A DNA stretch of 64,000 bases from PALSA-555 sp963731625 (GTDB lineage Bacteria > Actinomycetota > Acidimicrobiia > IMCC26256 > PALSA-555), in contig CAVSWH010000004.1 in assembly GCA_963731625.1 (NCBI GenBank), forward strand, positions 682,001-746,000, read 5' to 3'. The notes beneath the pieces are model-generated. The model saw only the letters and a program-made list of their open reading frames with translations. It ran no database searches and was not told the DNA's origin. The translations under genes were made by a program, and so were the position numbers. This document shows, piece after piece, positions 33,411-42,163 of the stretch. The stretch's first letter is position 1; every line of letters starts with the position of its first letter.

Positions 33411-34382
33411 ATGCTCGATGCTGGCGTGCGCCCACCTCTCTTGACGGCTCGCCGCCGCCTCGGCCCGGCCCAGGCGCTCGGCGCGGTGTTCGTCGCGGCC
33501 ACCGTCCTCGCGCTCGGTGCGGCGCCGCTCGGCGCCCAGACGACGGGCAACGGCGCCAGCTCCGACCCGAGCGTCGCGTCGCTGCGCCAGCAGGCCGACC
33601 AGGCGTCCACCGCCTACTTCGGCGCGCTCGACCACTATCAGGCGCTCACCGCGCAGATCGGCGCGCTCCAAGCCGAGCTCCCCGCGCTCCAGGCCCAGGA
33701 GGCGGCGCGCAGCAAGACCGCCCTCGCGCGGGCCGTCGCCGCCTACGAAGGCGCGGGCTCCCAGCAGCTCGGCGCCCTCATCGGCAGCGGCAGCGTCCTC
33801 GCCGCGGCCCAGCAGGCCGAGTGGCTCAGCGTGCTGAACGGGCAGGACAACCGGGCGCTCACTGCGCTGCGCCAGACGGAGACGAAGGTGCGCAGCGACG
33901 AGAAGACGCTGCAGGCGGCCCAGCAGGACGCGGCCGGGGCGCTCGCCACCCTGCAGGCGCAAGGCGCGGCGATCGAGGCCAAGCTCACCGCGGCGCAGAC
34001 CCAGGCCAACCAGGCGGCCGCTGCCGCGGCCGCGGCGACGGCGGCTCCCCAAGGCGGGGGTGGCGGGGCGGCACCCGCGGGTGGGGGCAACCCGAGCTAC
34101 GCGCCGAGCCCGGGCGAGAACCCGCACCACAACGACCCGTTCCTCGTGTGCACCCGGGACCGGGAGAGCGGCGGCGACTACGGCGCGGTGAACCCGGCCG
34201 GCCCCTATCTGGGCGCGTACCAGTTCCTCCAGTCCACGTGGGACAGCACCGCCAACCACGCCGGGCGCGGCAACCTCATCGGCGTCCCGCCCAACACGGC
34301 GTCGGCGTACGACCAGGACGACATCGCCTGGGACCTCTACCAGTGGCAGGGCACCGCGCCGTGGGGCGGCCGCTGCGGCTAG
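33411..34382 (+). CDS. secreted Rpf-like transglycosylase with N-terminal coiled coil
   Basis: 323 residues. Signal peptide (about 1-43, hydrophobic core ALGAVFVAATVLALGAA), a long coiled coil (55-205, ALQAELPALQAQEAARSK), an Ala/Gly linker, and a C-terminal lysozyme-like domain (247-323) with catalytic Glu252 in RDRESGGDYGAVNP and GAYQFLQSTWD; Cys247 and Cys322 likely form a disulfide. It should cleave peptidoglycan glycan strands, as resuscitation-promoting factors do. The coiled coil resembles the regulatory part of PcsB/RipA hydrolases. No convincing ribosome site fixes the start. Confidence 0.85.
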   Translation: MLDAGVRPPLLTARRRLGPAQALGAVFVAATVLALGAAPLGAQTTGNGASSDPSVASLRQQADQASTAYFGALDHYQALTAQIGALQAELPALQAQEAARSKTALARAVAAYEGAGSQQLGALIGSGSVLAAAQQAEWLSVLNGQDNRALTALRQTETKVRSDEKTLQAAQQDAAGALATLQAQGAAIEAKLTAAQTQANQAAAAAAAATAAPQGGGGGAAPAGGGNPSYAPSPGENPHHNDPFLVCTRDRESGGDYGAVNPAGPYLGAYQFLQSTWDSTANHAGRGNLIGVPPNTASAYDQDDIAWDLYQWQGTAPWGGRCG

Positions 34383-34386
34383 GCCG

Positions 34387-35208
34387 TCAGGACGCGCCGG
34401 TCCAGGCCGGCAGCATCGAGCGCTGGAAGGCCTCGTCGGACTGCGCACGCCACGCGTCGATCATGCCGACCGCCATCGGGTCGCAGCCGACCCGGAGCGG
34501 CGCGTCGTCGTCGAGGACGGCGTCCGCGATGGCCCGTGCCGCGTCCTCGACGCTCGTGATCATCGGGCCAATTCCCTGGCGGCCCTCGAAGTAGCGCTGT
34601 GCCATGTCCCGGTACTCGGGCCGCTCGACGGCCTCGGGCGCCCGGTCCGATCCCTCGAGCATGTCCGTCGCGATCGGCCCCGGCATGATCTCGAGCACCC
34701 GGATGCCGAACGGCGCGAGCTCGGCCCGCAGGCTCTCACCGATCGCGCTCACCGCGGCCTTGCTCGAGCGATACGGCGCGTAGAAGGGGACCGGGGCGAG
34801 GATCGACGACGAGGTGACGTTGCACAGCACGCCACCGCCGCTCGCCCGCAGACGCGGGATCGCCTGCCGGCTGACCTCGATCAGCCCGAACACGTTCGTG
34901 TCGAACATCTCGCGCCACAACGCGGCGGGCGTGTCCTCGAACGCTGGGTGCGGCTTCTCGGTCCCGGCGTTGTTCACGAGCACCCGGAGGCCGTCGGGCA
35001 GCTCGATCGTTTCGGGCTGCGTCACGTCGAGGCGCGCCACCCGGAGCCTCCCCCCGATGGCGGCGGCCTCGTCGGGGAGCGTCGCGCCGGCCGCCGGGTC
35101 GCGCATCGTCGCGACGGTCTCGAAGCCACGACGGGCGAGCTCCAGTGCCACCCCGCGCCCGATGCCCCGGCTGGCTCCCGTGACGTACGCGATCCCCTCG
35201 GCCTGCAT
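34387..35208 (-). CDS. SDR family oxidoreductase
   Basis: 273 residues. TGASRGIG at 10-17, NNAG, NVTSSSI and YRSSKAAV form the SDR site; the length and C-terminal region fit the classical-to-17beta-HSD-like group. ATG 35208 is chosen for GGGGGAGC upstream. Minus-strand TACGTT (35243-35248) is a probable -10, and a strong palindrome lies at the transcription start, so the gene is probably repressed by a TetR-like protein encoded elsewhere. Confidence 0.87.
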   Translation of the reverse strand: MQAEGIAYVTGASRGIGRGVALELARRGFETVATMRDPAAGATLPDEAAAIGGRLRVARLDVTQPETIELPDGLRVLVNNAGTEKPHPAFEDTPAALWREMFDTNVFGLIEVSRQAIPRLRASGGGVLCNVTSSSILAPVPFYAPYRSSKAAVSAIGESLRAELAPFGIRVLEIMPGPIATDMLEGSDRAPEAVERPEYRDMAQRYFEGRQGIGPMITSVEDAARAIADAVLDDDAPLRVGCDPMAVGMIDAWRAQSDEAFQRSMLPAWTGAS

Positions 35209-35220
35209 GCTGCTCCCCCG

Positions 35221-35244
35221 TTGTGGCGCCTGTTGGCGCCACAA
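35221..35244. promoter_or_regulatory. 10-bp perfect inverted repeat, likely repressor operator
   Basis: TTGTGGCGCC (35221-35230) and GGCGCCACAA (35235-35244) are separated by 4 nt. It overlaps the expected transcription start of the SDR gene, just downstream of its -10, 12 bp before the ATG. Placement and size fit a TetR-family operator; a leader hairpin is an alternative. Confidence 0.6.
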
Positions 35245-35292
35245 CGTAGGCCCACCCAGCGACAGCGCGGCTGGTGAGGAGCCGAGGCCAGC

Positions 35293-35619
35293 TCAGGCGC
35301 TCGGGGTCGCGAGCGCCGTCCGTCGCATGCTGTCGGATTCGGTCACCCGAAGATCGACCTGGCCGGCCCGGTGCGCGAGGTCGAAGCGCACCGCCCGAGC
35401 CGGGTCTGCCCGCGACAGCAGCACGGCGACGACGCGCCGTGCCCGCGCCACGACGGCGGGCGCCTCGCCCCACGTCCGCAGGCAGTCCGTGACCTCGTCG
35501 CAGATCTGCGCGACGTGCGCGGGATCCGGGCGCACAAAGGACGAAAACCGCTTCACCCGCCGATTCGGTCGAGCGGTACCGCGCGACCTGACGGCTTTGT
35601 CCGGTTCAGTTACCAGCAT
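35293..35619 (-). CDS. hypothetical protein
   Basis: 108 residues, Arg/Ala-rich, with predicted helices (DPAHVAQICDEVTDCLRTWG and AVVARARRVVAVLL). No family recognised. ATG with a GGGGGAA stretch somewhat far upstream. The N-terminal 25 residues are atypical, so the start may be internal. It may be a small regulatory protein or chance ORF. Confidence 0.4.
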   Translation of the reverse strand: MLVTEPDKAVRSRGTARPNRRVKRFSSFVRPDPAHVAQICDEVTDCLRTWGEAPAVVARARRVVAVLLSRADPARAVRFDLAHRAGQVDLRVTESDSMRRTALATPSA

Positions 35620-35670
35620 GTCGCGGGCGTTCCCCCCCGGCGCCTCGCCGAAACCCCGCGCCCCGGCCGG

Positions 35671-36012
35671 TCAGCGGTGCATCAGCTGGCGCCAGCCGCG
35701 CTCGTGGATCGTGACGCCGTACTTGCGTGCGGCTGCGCGAATGCGCCGCCAGGCGCGATCACGGTCGGCGTTGCTCACGCCTTCGACCTGGTCGAAGCGC
35801 GCGACAGCGTTGCGCACGTGACGTGCGTCGACGAGGGGCTCCTTGCGCTGCTTCGGGAAGGCGAACTGGCTGTCGCGGAGACCGTTCTGCTCCGCCGTGG
35901 TGAGGCGCGTCGGGTTGCGCGGCGCGGACCCGCCGCGGGCACGCGTCCGTGGCGCGGCGCGGCCCTTCGTGCCGTTGCGGTGCGTTGCCTGCGTTCGTCG
36001 TGTGGTCGCCAT
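35671..36012 (-). CDS. DUF6582-like small basic protein
   Basis: 113 residues. Basic low-complexity N-terminus (TTRRTQATHRNGTKGRAAPR) and a conserved C-terminal helical part QFAFPKQRKEPLVDARHVRNAVARFDQV...DRAWRRIRAAARKYGV, the pattern of DUF6582, also found in phage and hypothetical proteins. Possible nucleic-acid binding from charge only. The ATG at 36012 has GAGG upstream; it is divergent from the DUF427 gene. Confidence 0.75.
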   Translation of the reverse strand: MATTRRTQATHRNGTKGRAAPRTRARGGSAPRNPTRLTTAEQNGLRDSQFAFPKQRKEPLVDARHVRNAVARFDQVEGVSNADRDRAWRRIRAAARKYGVTIHERGWRQLMHR

Positions 36013-36127
36013 GGTCGATGCCTCGCTCGTCCGGGTTCGTTCCAGACGGGTACCCCGGCCTCGATCGCGAGAAACGCGGTGGTGTCCGGCGACCGTGCGG
36101 CGCCCGCGGTCGGCGTAGGCTTCGGAC

Positions 36128-36523
36128 ATGCAGGGTCATGGCATCGAGATCCACGATGAGCCGCGTCGCATTGTCGTCAGCGTCGACGGAACCGAGCTGG
36201 CCGCGTCGGCGCACACCCGGGTGCTCCAGGAGACCGGGCTGCCGCCGCGCTACTACTTCCCACGCGACGACGTGCACTTCGAGCTGCTCGACGCGACGCC
36301 GACGGAGACGGTCTGCCCGTTCAAGGGCCAGGCGTCCTACTGGTCGGTGCGCACGCCGACGGGCGAGCACCGGGACCTGGCGTGGTGCTACGAGGCGCCG
36401 ATCGAGGCCGCGGCCGCGATCGGCGGCTACGTCTGCTTCTACAGCGAGCGCAGCGATCTGATGATCGACGGCGAGACGCAGACCCGCCCCGAGACGCCCT
36501 GGTCGAAGGCGACGACCGGGTGA
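36128..36523 (+). CDS. DUF427 domain-containing protein
   Basis: 131 residues with the DUF427 signature: RRIVVSVDGTELAASAHTRVLQETG, PPRYYFPRDDVHFELL and CPFKGQASYWSVR. Small beta-rich cytoplasmic protein of unknown function, common in actinobacteria. Leaderless ATG (TAGGCT 6 nt upstream). Its TGA overlaps the GTG of the next gene, giving coupling. Confidence 0.88.
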   Translation: MQGHGIEIHDEPRRIVVSVDGTELAASAHTRVLQETGLPPRYYFPRDDVHFELLDATPTETVCPFKGQASYWSVRTPTGEHRDLAWCYEAPIEAAAAIGGYVCFYSERSDLMIDGETQTRPETPWSKATTG

Positions 36524-37029
36524 CCCCGCGCCTCGACGTCCCCGAGGGGCCGGGCGGGCCCCCGGTCCAGCTCTGGAACCTGCGCCCCGAGCTGCTGCCG
36601 ACGGTGGAGGCGATGATCGACGGCCCGTACCACCGCAGCCGCCTGCCGGCACGCGAACGCGAGGCGGCCCGCATGCGGATCGCGGAGCTGAACGACTGCG
36701 TGATCTGCCGCGACTACCGAGCGCGGTCGGCCCGCGCCGGCGGCGCGACCGAGGAGCTCTACGCGCACGTCGGTGACCCGGACGTCGCGGCGTACACGGA
36801 GCGGGAGCGCCTCGCGATCGAGTTCGCCGAGCGCTTCGTGCTCGACCACCAGGGCATCGACGACGCGTTCATGGCGCGCCTGCGCGGCGCGTTCAGCGAC
36901 GCCGAGGTCCTCGACCTCTCGATCTGCTGCGCGGCCTTCCTCGGGCTCGGTCGGGTGCTCGCCGTGCTCGGCATCGAGCCCGTCGCCGACGGCCGTCCGG
37001 CGGCGGCGCGCGACACCACGCCGGCCTGA
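36520..37029 (+). CDS. carboxymuconolactone decarboxylase/AhpD-like protein
   Basis: 169 residues, helical. NDCVICRDYRA holds the CxxC redox pair (Cys60, Cys63) of AhpD-like proteins; the following helix TERERLAIEFAERFVLD is typical of the fold. It may reduce peroxides or act as an alkylhydroperoxidase partner. GTG start overlaps the DUF427 stop (GTGA). Confidence 0.82.
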   Translation: MTPRLDVPEGPGGPPVQLWNLRPELLPTVEAMIDGPYHRSRLPAREREAARMRIAELNDCVICRDYRARSARAGGATEELYAHVGDPDVAAYTERERLAIEFAERFVLDHQGIDDAFMARLRGAFSDAEVLDLSICCAAFLGLGRVLAVLGIEPVADGRPAAARDTTPA

Positions 37030-37036
37030 GACCGGC

Positions 37037-37687
37037 TCAGCCGGCGTCCGCCCGAAGCCCGAGCGCCTCGGCGAACGCCGCCGTCCAGTCCTCGTACCCG
37101 CGCTCGTTCGGGTGGAAGTGGTCCACCGCGAGCTTGCGACCCCACGGCGGCCCGGTGTGCGCCCACACGTCCGCGACGACGAGCCCGTGCGCGGGTGCGA
37201 GGATGCGGAGGTCGTCGTTCAGGACGGCGGTCCGCCTTGCGTTGAGCCCCTTCGGGATCGTCGCGATGACCGTGCCGGGCGGGAGCCGCTCGACGACCCG
37301 GCGCAGGTCGGCGCGCAGCCGAGCCATGCGCCGCGGCCACACGACGTCGTTCGAACCCGCGGCGCATGTGACGAGCGCGGGGGGCCCGACGACGTCGTCG
37401 AGGCGACGGAGCTGCTCGGCCGCGACGTCGCGCAGGCGCGCGCCAGACACGGACGCGTTCAGCACGCGCCAGGGGCGACCGTCGCGGGCCTCGAGCAGCC
37501 GCCGGAGCTGGCCGACGTAGCCGCGTTGCGGCGCCGACGCGCCGATGCCCTGCGCGGTCGAATCGCCGAGCACGAGCCACAGCGGAGCGTGGCCGTCGAG
37601 CGCCGCGACGTTCTCACGCTCCCAGTCGTCGCGGTACGGCGCGACCGTGTCGTGGACGGCGGCGACGCCTGGCCGCAGCCGGCGCAC
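37037..37687 (-). CDS. SGNH/GDSL hydrolase family protein
   Basis: 216 residues. GDSTAQGIGA gives nucleophile Ser43, GSNDVVW gives Asn113, and VDHFHPN gives Asp189/His192, a complete SGNH set. It hydrolyses an ester, probably a lipid or acylated sugar. No signal peptide. The GTG start lies just inside what may be a longer family N-terminus (PIDWLSSPLVRRLRPG), but no standard start codon is available upstream. Confidence 0.85.
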   Translation of the reverse strand: MRRLRPGVAAVHDTVAPYRDDWERENVAALDGHAPLWLVLGDSTAQGIGASAPQRGYVGQLRRLLEARDGRPWRVLNASVSGARLRDVAAEQLRRLDDVVGPPALVTCAAGSNDVVWPRRMARLRADLRRVVERLPPGTVIATIPKGLNARRTAVLNDDLRILAPAHGLVVADVWAHTGPPWGRKLAVDHFHPNERGYEDWTAAFAEALGLRADAG

Positions 37688-37729
37688 GAGCGGGCTGCTC
37701 AGCCAGTCGATCGGCCTATCCTGCCGTCA

Positions 37730-38227
37730 ATGCCCCGTCCGCTGCGCCCACACGACGAGGGATTGCGCGCCGAGCTCGTCGCGATGGCCGAGCGTCCGGG
37801 TGACCCGCGCCACGCCGACCGCCTCTGGGGGGTCCTCGACGACTACGAGGCCTGGCCCGGGCTGCGCCTCGTCGGCGAGGACGGCGAGCGCGCCGCCTGG
37901 CTCATCGCGCAGTGCGGCGACGCCGAGCTGCAACGCCGCGCGCTGCCCCACGTCGAGGCGGCGGTGGACCAGGGAGACGCACACCCGTCGCACTACGCGT
38001 GCCTCCTTGACCGGGTGCGGATGAGCGAAGGGCGGCCCCAGGTGTACGGGTCGCAGTTCGTCGTGCACGACGACCAGACGCTGATGCCCTGGCCGATCGA
38101 CGACCCCGGTGCGGTCGATCAGCGACGCTTCCGGGTCGGGATGGCACCGCTCGCCGCGCAGGCGCGCGACATGGAGCACCAGTACCGGGTCCGCGGCGTC
38201 TTGTGGGGCCAGGAGTGGATCGCGTGA
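37730..38227 (+). CDS. DUF6624-like protein
   Basis: 165 residues. Segments WPGLRLVGEDGERAAWLIAQ, HYACLLDRVRMSEGRPQVYGSQF and PWPIDDPGAVDQRRFRVGMAPL match the DUF6624 pattern as remembered; function unknown. Leaderless ATG (TATCCT at 37717-37722, gap 7 nt). Its end is 1 bp from the convergent glycosylase gene. Confidence 0.75.
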   Translation: MPRPLRPHDEGLRAELVAMAERPGDPRHADRLWGVLDDYEAWPGLRLVGEDGERAAWLIAQCGDAELQRRALPHVEAAVDQGDAHPSHYACLLDRVRMSEGRPQVYGSQFVVHDDQTLMPWPIDDPGAVDQRRFRVGMAPLAAQARDMEHQYRVRGVLWGQEWIA

Positions 38228-38228
38228 C

Positions 38229-38864
38229 TCACCCGGTCGGCAGCACGGTGTCGGCGGCGCGCCAGCAGTACCAGGCGGCGACGCTCCGGTAGGGACGGTA
38301 CGGGTCGCCGAGCGCCTCGAGCTCGCGCGCCGTGGGGGTCTCGGCGAGGCCGTGCATCGTGGCGTAGCCCTTCCGCACGCCGTAGTCGCCGACGGGCCAG
38401 ACGTCGAGGCGTCCGAGCTGGAAGATCAGGAACATCTCTGCGGTCCAGCGGCCGATCCCCCACACCGCGGTGAGCTCGTCCACGATCTTCTCGTCGGAGA
38501 GGCGCGCCACCCGGTCGAGCTCCACCTCGCCGCTGACGACGTGCGCCGCGAGGTCACAGATCGTGCGGACCTTGCTGCCGGACAGGCCGACCGTCCGGAG
38601 CCGGTCCGGTCCGAGCGCCAGGACGGCCTCGGGGCTCGGGTCACCTTCGAGCAGCGCCTCGAGGCGCCCGTGGATGGCGCGCGCCGCTGACCCGGCGAGC
38701 TGCTGGTAGCAGACGGCGCGGACGAGCTCGGCGAAGTGCGTGCGCCGGGGTCGGCCGCGCCGCAGGTCGGGTGGCCCGACGGATGCGATCACCTTCTTGA
38801 GGGCCCGGTCGCGGCGCGACAGCGTCGCCGCCGCGTCGAGGAGCTCCCGTCGAACGCGCGGCAT
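38229..38864 (-). CDS. AlkA-like DNA-3-methyladenine glycosylase (HhH-GPD)
   Basis: 211 residues. Helix-hairpin-helix VWGIGRWTAEMFLIF (134-148) followed by the catalytic Asp160 in WPVGDYGVRKG. It excises alkylated bases from DNA in base-excision repair. The extra N-terminal domain of E. coli AlkA is absent, as in many short bacterial versions. Its ATG overlaps the TGA of the adenylate cyclase gene (TGATG). Confidence 0.9.
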   Translation of the reverse strand: MPRVRRELLDAAATLSRRDRALKKVIASVGPPDLRRGRPRRTHFAELVRAVCYQQLAGSAARAIHGRLEALLEGDPSPEAVLALGPDRLRTVGLSGSKVRTICDLAAHVVSGEVELDRVARLSDEKIVDELTAVWGIGRWTAEMFLIFQLGRLDVWPVGDYGVRKGYATMHGLAETPTARELEALGDPYRPYRSVAAWYCWRAADTVLPTG

Positions 38865-39961
38865 CAGGCCCGTCGCACCCGGTAGAGCGCGACCGGGCGC
38901 TCGAAGCCCCGCAGCGCGTGATCGCCGAGCGGGTCGAACGCGACGGGTCCGCCGTCGGCCCGCCGGCGCACCTCGTCGGTGACCCAGACCTCGCCGGGCG
39001 GGGCGAGCTTCACCGCCCGCGCCGCGGTGTTCACGACCGGCCCGTAATAGTCGCCGTACCCGCGGACGAGGCCCCCGGCGGCGACCCCGCCGCGCAGCAG
39101 TGGCAGCACGGGGTCGGCGGCGACCCAATCGACGAGGTCGAGCGCGGCGAGGCACGCGGCGCCCGCGTCGACGGTCACGTACATGACCTCGTCGCCGATC
39201 GTCTTCACGACCTGGCCGTCCTCCCGGGCGACACGCTCGGTCGCGTCGCGCTCGAACGCGCTGATCGTCGCGCCGAGCTCGGCGGCCGACAGGCGCTCGG
39301 CGAGCGCTGCCGAGCCAACGAGGTCGACGAACCCCACGGCTAGGTCGGAGGTCGACGCGGCGCCCACGAGCGCCGAGCGCCGCACGGCGGCCTCGCACGT
39401 GTGGAAGAAGATGCCCGTGATGATGCCGGGCACCTCCTCGAACAAGAGCTGTGACGCGGCGTCGTTGGCCTCGACGCGCGCGAGCTCCCCCGCGTGCTCG
39501 GCGTCGAGCATCGGCGCGACGTTCTGGCCGAAGTTCGTCATGGCCGCGTCGGCCACTCGCGTCATCGCGTCGCCTACCACCCGGGCGAACTGCAGGGTGG
39601 CCTCCACGCCGAAGAACTCGCTGGCGTACGCGGCGAGCTCCAGGGTGTGCACGTCGGCGTCGCGCAGCCGGGGCGTGTCGGGCTCGGGATCGCCGAGCCC
39701 CGCGGCACGCAGCACGGCGAGGGCGCGGTCGAGCGGCACGCCGGCCCGGGCGGCGGCCTCGCGTGGGGTGAGGCGGTCCTGCTTCTGATAGAGGGCGCTG
39801 ACCAGCGTGGGGAGGCCCTCCCCCATCACGGCGTCACGGAGCTCGTCGAGGGTGGCGCCACGTGCCGTGAGGTAGCGGAGCGCACCGAGCCGGTCCTCCG
39901 CGTCGGGCGCCTCGGGGTCGTACACACCGGCCGCCCGCCACTGCTGCGCGTCGGTGTCCAC
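38864..39961 (-). CDS. class III adenylate cyclase with N-terminal regulatory domain
   Basis: 365 residues. The C-terminal half (about 205-365) is the cyclase domain: metal-binding Asp213 (VGFVDLVGS) and Asp257 (KTIGDEVMY), and transition-state residues Asn311/Arg315 in GPVVNTAARAV. The N-terminal 190 residues, including LTPREAAARAGVPLDRALAVLRAAGL, resemble the pH-sensing regulatory domain of mycobacterial Rv1264. It makes cAMP. No membrane segment. Leaderless GTG start (TAGCGT 6 nt upstream). Confidence 0.87.
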   Translation of the reverse strand: MDTDAQQWRAAGVYDPEAPDAEDRLGALRYLTARGATLDELRDAVMGEGLPTLVSALYQKQDRLTPREAAARAGVPLDRALAVLRAAGLGDPEPDTPRLRDADVHTLELAAYASEFFGVEATLQFARVVGDAMTRVADAAMTNFGQNVAPMLDAEHAGELARVEANDAASQLLFEEVPGIITGIFFHTCEAAVRRSALVGAASTSDLAVGFVDLVGSAALAERLSAAELGATISAFERDATERVAREDGQVVKTIGDEVMYVTVDAGAACLAALDLVDWVAADPVLPLLRGGVAAGGLVRGYGDYYGPVVNTAARAVKLAPPGEVWVTDEVRRRADGGPVAFDPLGDHALRGFERPVALYRVRRA

Positions 39962-40045
39962 GCGTGCACGCTAACCGTGGGCGCGTGGCGGTGGGTCGGG
40001 CGTGGCGCGGGCGGGTGTGTCGGCGCGGCCGCGTACGATCACGCG

Positions 40046-40072
40046 ATGCCCTTCCGACGTCGGGACGTGTGA
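40046..40072 (+). CDS. possible leaderless 8-codon upstream ORF
   Basis: TACGAT (40034-40039) lies exactly 6 nt before an ATG that encodes MPFRRRDV and stops at 40070-40072, one base before the tandem GTG-GTG start of the MBL gene. The spacing equals that of the leaderless genes in this window, so the transcript probably begins at this ATG. The Arg-rich peptide could control the downstream start by reinitiation. Purely a sequence inference. Confidence 0.4.
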   Translation: MPFRRRDV

Positions 40073-40076
40073 CGTG

Positions 40077-41342
40077 GTGACCGACCTGCTGGCCCTCGCC
40101 GATCAGCTGTGGCGCGGCGAGCTGGACACCCGCGAGCACCATCCGTTCGCGCATCACGACGCGCTCGCGGAGCCGGCGGACCGGACCGGGTTCGTCGCGT
40201 CGTTCGCCAACGTGACCGCGCTGCGCACCGACGAGGGGCTCGTGCTCGTCGACACCGGGAGCTCGCTGCTCTCGGGCGCCGCGCACGACACGATCCGCCG
40301 GTGGAGCGACGACCCGGCGTCGACGGTCGTCTTCACGCACGGTCACATCGACCACTGCTTCGGCGTGGACCGCTACGACGCCGACAACGCGGCACGGGGC
40401 GCCGCGCCGTGCACGGTCGTCGCGCACGAGGCGGTCCCCGAGCGCTTCGACCGCTACCGCGCCACGCGTGGCTACAACACGGTCATCAACCGGCGGCAGT
40501 TCTCGTTCCTGGGCGACCAGTTCACCTGGCCGTCCGAGTACCGCTACCCCGATCGGACGTACCGGCGGCGCCTCGACCTGGACGTCGGCGGCGAGCGGCT
40601 CGAGCTGCACCACGCCCGGGGGGAGACCGACGACCACACGTGGGTGTGGGTGCCGTCGCGGCGCGTGCTGTGCAGCGGCGACCTCTTCATCTGGGCGTCG
40701 CCGAACTGCGGGAACCCCCAGAAGGTGCAGCGCTACCCGAGCGACTGGGCCGTGGCGCTCCGGACGATGGCGGCGCTCGACGCCGCGGTGCTCCTGCCGG
40801 GGCACGGCCTGCCGATCGTCGGCGCCGACCGGGTCCGAGAGGCGCTCCTCGACACGGCGCGTCTCCTCGAGCATCTCCACGACGCGACGCTCGAGATGAT
40901 GAACGCCGGCGCGACGCTCGACGACATCCTCCACACGGTGCGGGCGCCCGCGGCGCTCCTCGAGCGGCCCTACCTGCGGCCCGTCTACGACGAGCCCGAG
41001 TTCGTGATCCACAACGTGTGGCGCCTCTACGGCGGCTGGTACGACGGCAACCCCGCGCACCTCAAGCCGGCGTCGGATGCCGCGGTGGCGGCCGAGGTCG
41101 CGTCGCTCGCCGGCGGGCCGGGACGGCTGGCGGCGCGGGCGCGCGAGCTCGCGGCCGCGGGTGACCTGCGTCTCGCCGGCCACGTCGCGCAGTGGGCGGT
41201 CGACGCCGCGCCCGACGATCCCGAGGTGCACCGCGCCCGCGCAGAGGTGTACGAGCGCCGCGTCGAGGACGCGACGTCGACGATGGCGAAGGGCGTGTTC
41301 GGCTGGACCGCCCGCACGTCGCGCGGTGTGAGCGATCGCTGA
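40077..41342 (+). CDS. MBL-fold alkylsulfatase-like hydrolase with dimerisation domain
   Basis: 421 residues. Zinc motif THGHIDHCFG (His88, His90, Asp92, His93), then ARGETDDHTWVW and CSGDLFIWASPNCGNPQKVQRYP, matching type III (SdsA1-like) alkylsulfatases; the helical dimerisation part follows (about 280-390). It probably hydrolyses alkyl sulfates or related esters. GTG 40077 (or 40074) follows an 8-codon leader ORF. Confidence 0.82.
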   Translation: MTDLLALADQLWRGELDTREHHPFAHHDALAEPADRTGFVASFANVTALRTDEGLVLVDTGSSLLSGAAHDTIRRWSDDPASTVVFTHGHIDHCFGVDRYDADNAARGAAPCTVVAHEAVPERFDRYRATRGYNTVINRRQFSFLGDQFTWPSEYRYPDRTYRRRLDLDVGGERLELHHARGETDDHTWVWVPSRRVLCSGDLFIWASPNCGNPQKVQRYPSDWAVALRTMAALDAAVLLPGHGLPIVGADRVREALLDTARLLEHLHDATLEMMNAGATLDDILHTVRAPAALLERPYLRPVYDEPEFVIHNVWRLYGGWYDGNPAHLKPASDAAVAAEVASLAGGPGRLAARARELAAAGDLRLAGHVAQWAVDAAPDDPEVHRARAEVYERRVEDATSTMAKGVFGWTARTSRGVSDR

Positions 41343-41368
41343 CACCGGGCTGCTACCGTCCGGCCCGC

Positions 41369-42163
41369 ATGCGCCTCGACGGGTCGACGATCCTCGTGTC
41401 GGGCGCGTCTTCGGGCATCGGCGCCGAGCTCGCGCCGATGCTTGCCGCGCAGGGTGCGACGGTCGGGCTCGTCGCCCGACGCAAGGACCGACTGGAGCAG
41501 GTGCTCGCCCGGTGCACGCCGCACACGCCGGCGTCGCGGGTGTGGGCCGCCGACCTCGGCGACCTCGACGCCGCCGTGCGCGTCGCCCTCGAGGCCTGGG
41601 ACGCGTTCGACGGCTTGGACTGCCTGGTCAACAACGCGGCGATTCCGAAACGGGTCCCCGTTCCCCGCCTCACGCCCGGCCTCGTCGACGAGACGATGCG
41701 CGTCAACTTCACGTCACCCGTTCGCATGACGCTGGCGCTGCTCCCCCGCTGGCTCGAGCGCGGGGCGGGCTGCGTCGTGAACGTTTCGAGCCTCGGGGGT
41801 CGGATCGGGATCGCGCACGAGGCGGCGTACTGCGCGTCGAAGTTCGCCTTGTGCGGGTGGAGCGAGTCGATGCGCATCGACCTGCGCGGGTCGGGCGTCG
41901 AAGTCAAGCTGGTGCTCCCCGGCGCGATCGAGACCGAGATCTGGGACCAGCCAGGCAACGACGCGGCGCTGTACGACGGGCCGTTCGTGTCGCCCGCCGA
42001 CTGCGCGGCGACGATCGTCGCCGCGATCGCCGGTGACGGGTTCGAGTCCTTCGCGCCGCCGGACATGCCGGGCGGCATGGGTCGCTACGACGACGTGGTG
42101 ATCAACAAGACGAAGGACGTCGACGCCTTCATCGACCTCATGGGCCAGATGGCCCAGTCCTGA
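41369..42163 (+). CDS. SDR family oxidoreductase
   Basis: 264 residues. SGASSGIG at 11-18, NNAA, NVSSLGG and YCASKFA are the SDR motifs; ARRKDR after strand 2 suggests NADP. Leaderless ATG with TACCGT 9 nt upstream. It is convergent and abuts the molybdopterin oxidoreductase gene, with no gap between stops. Confidence 0.87.
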   Translation: MRLDGSTILVSGASSGIGAELAPMLAAQGATVGLVARRKDRLEQVLARCTPHTPASRVWAADLGDLDAAVRVALEAWDAFDGLDCLVNNAAIPKRVPVPRLTPGLVDETMRVNFTSPVRMTLALLPRWLERGAGCVVNVSSLGGRIGIAHEAAYCASKFALCGWSESMRIDLRGSGVEVKLVLPGAIETEIWDQPGNDAALYDGPFVSPADCAATIVAAIAGDGFESFAPPDMPGGMGRYDDVVINKTKDVDAFIDLMGQMAQS

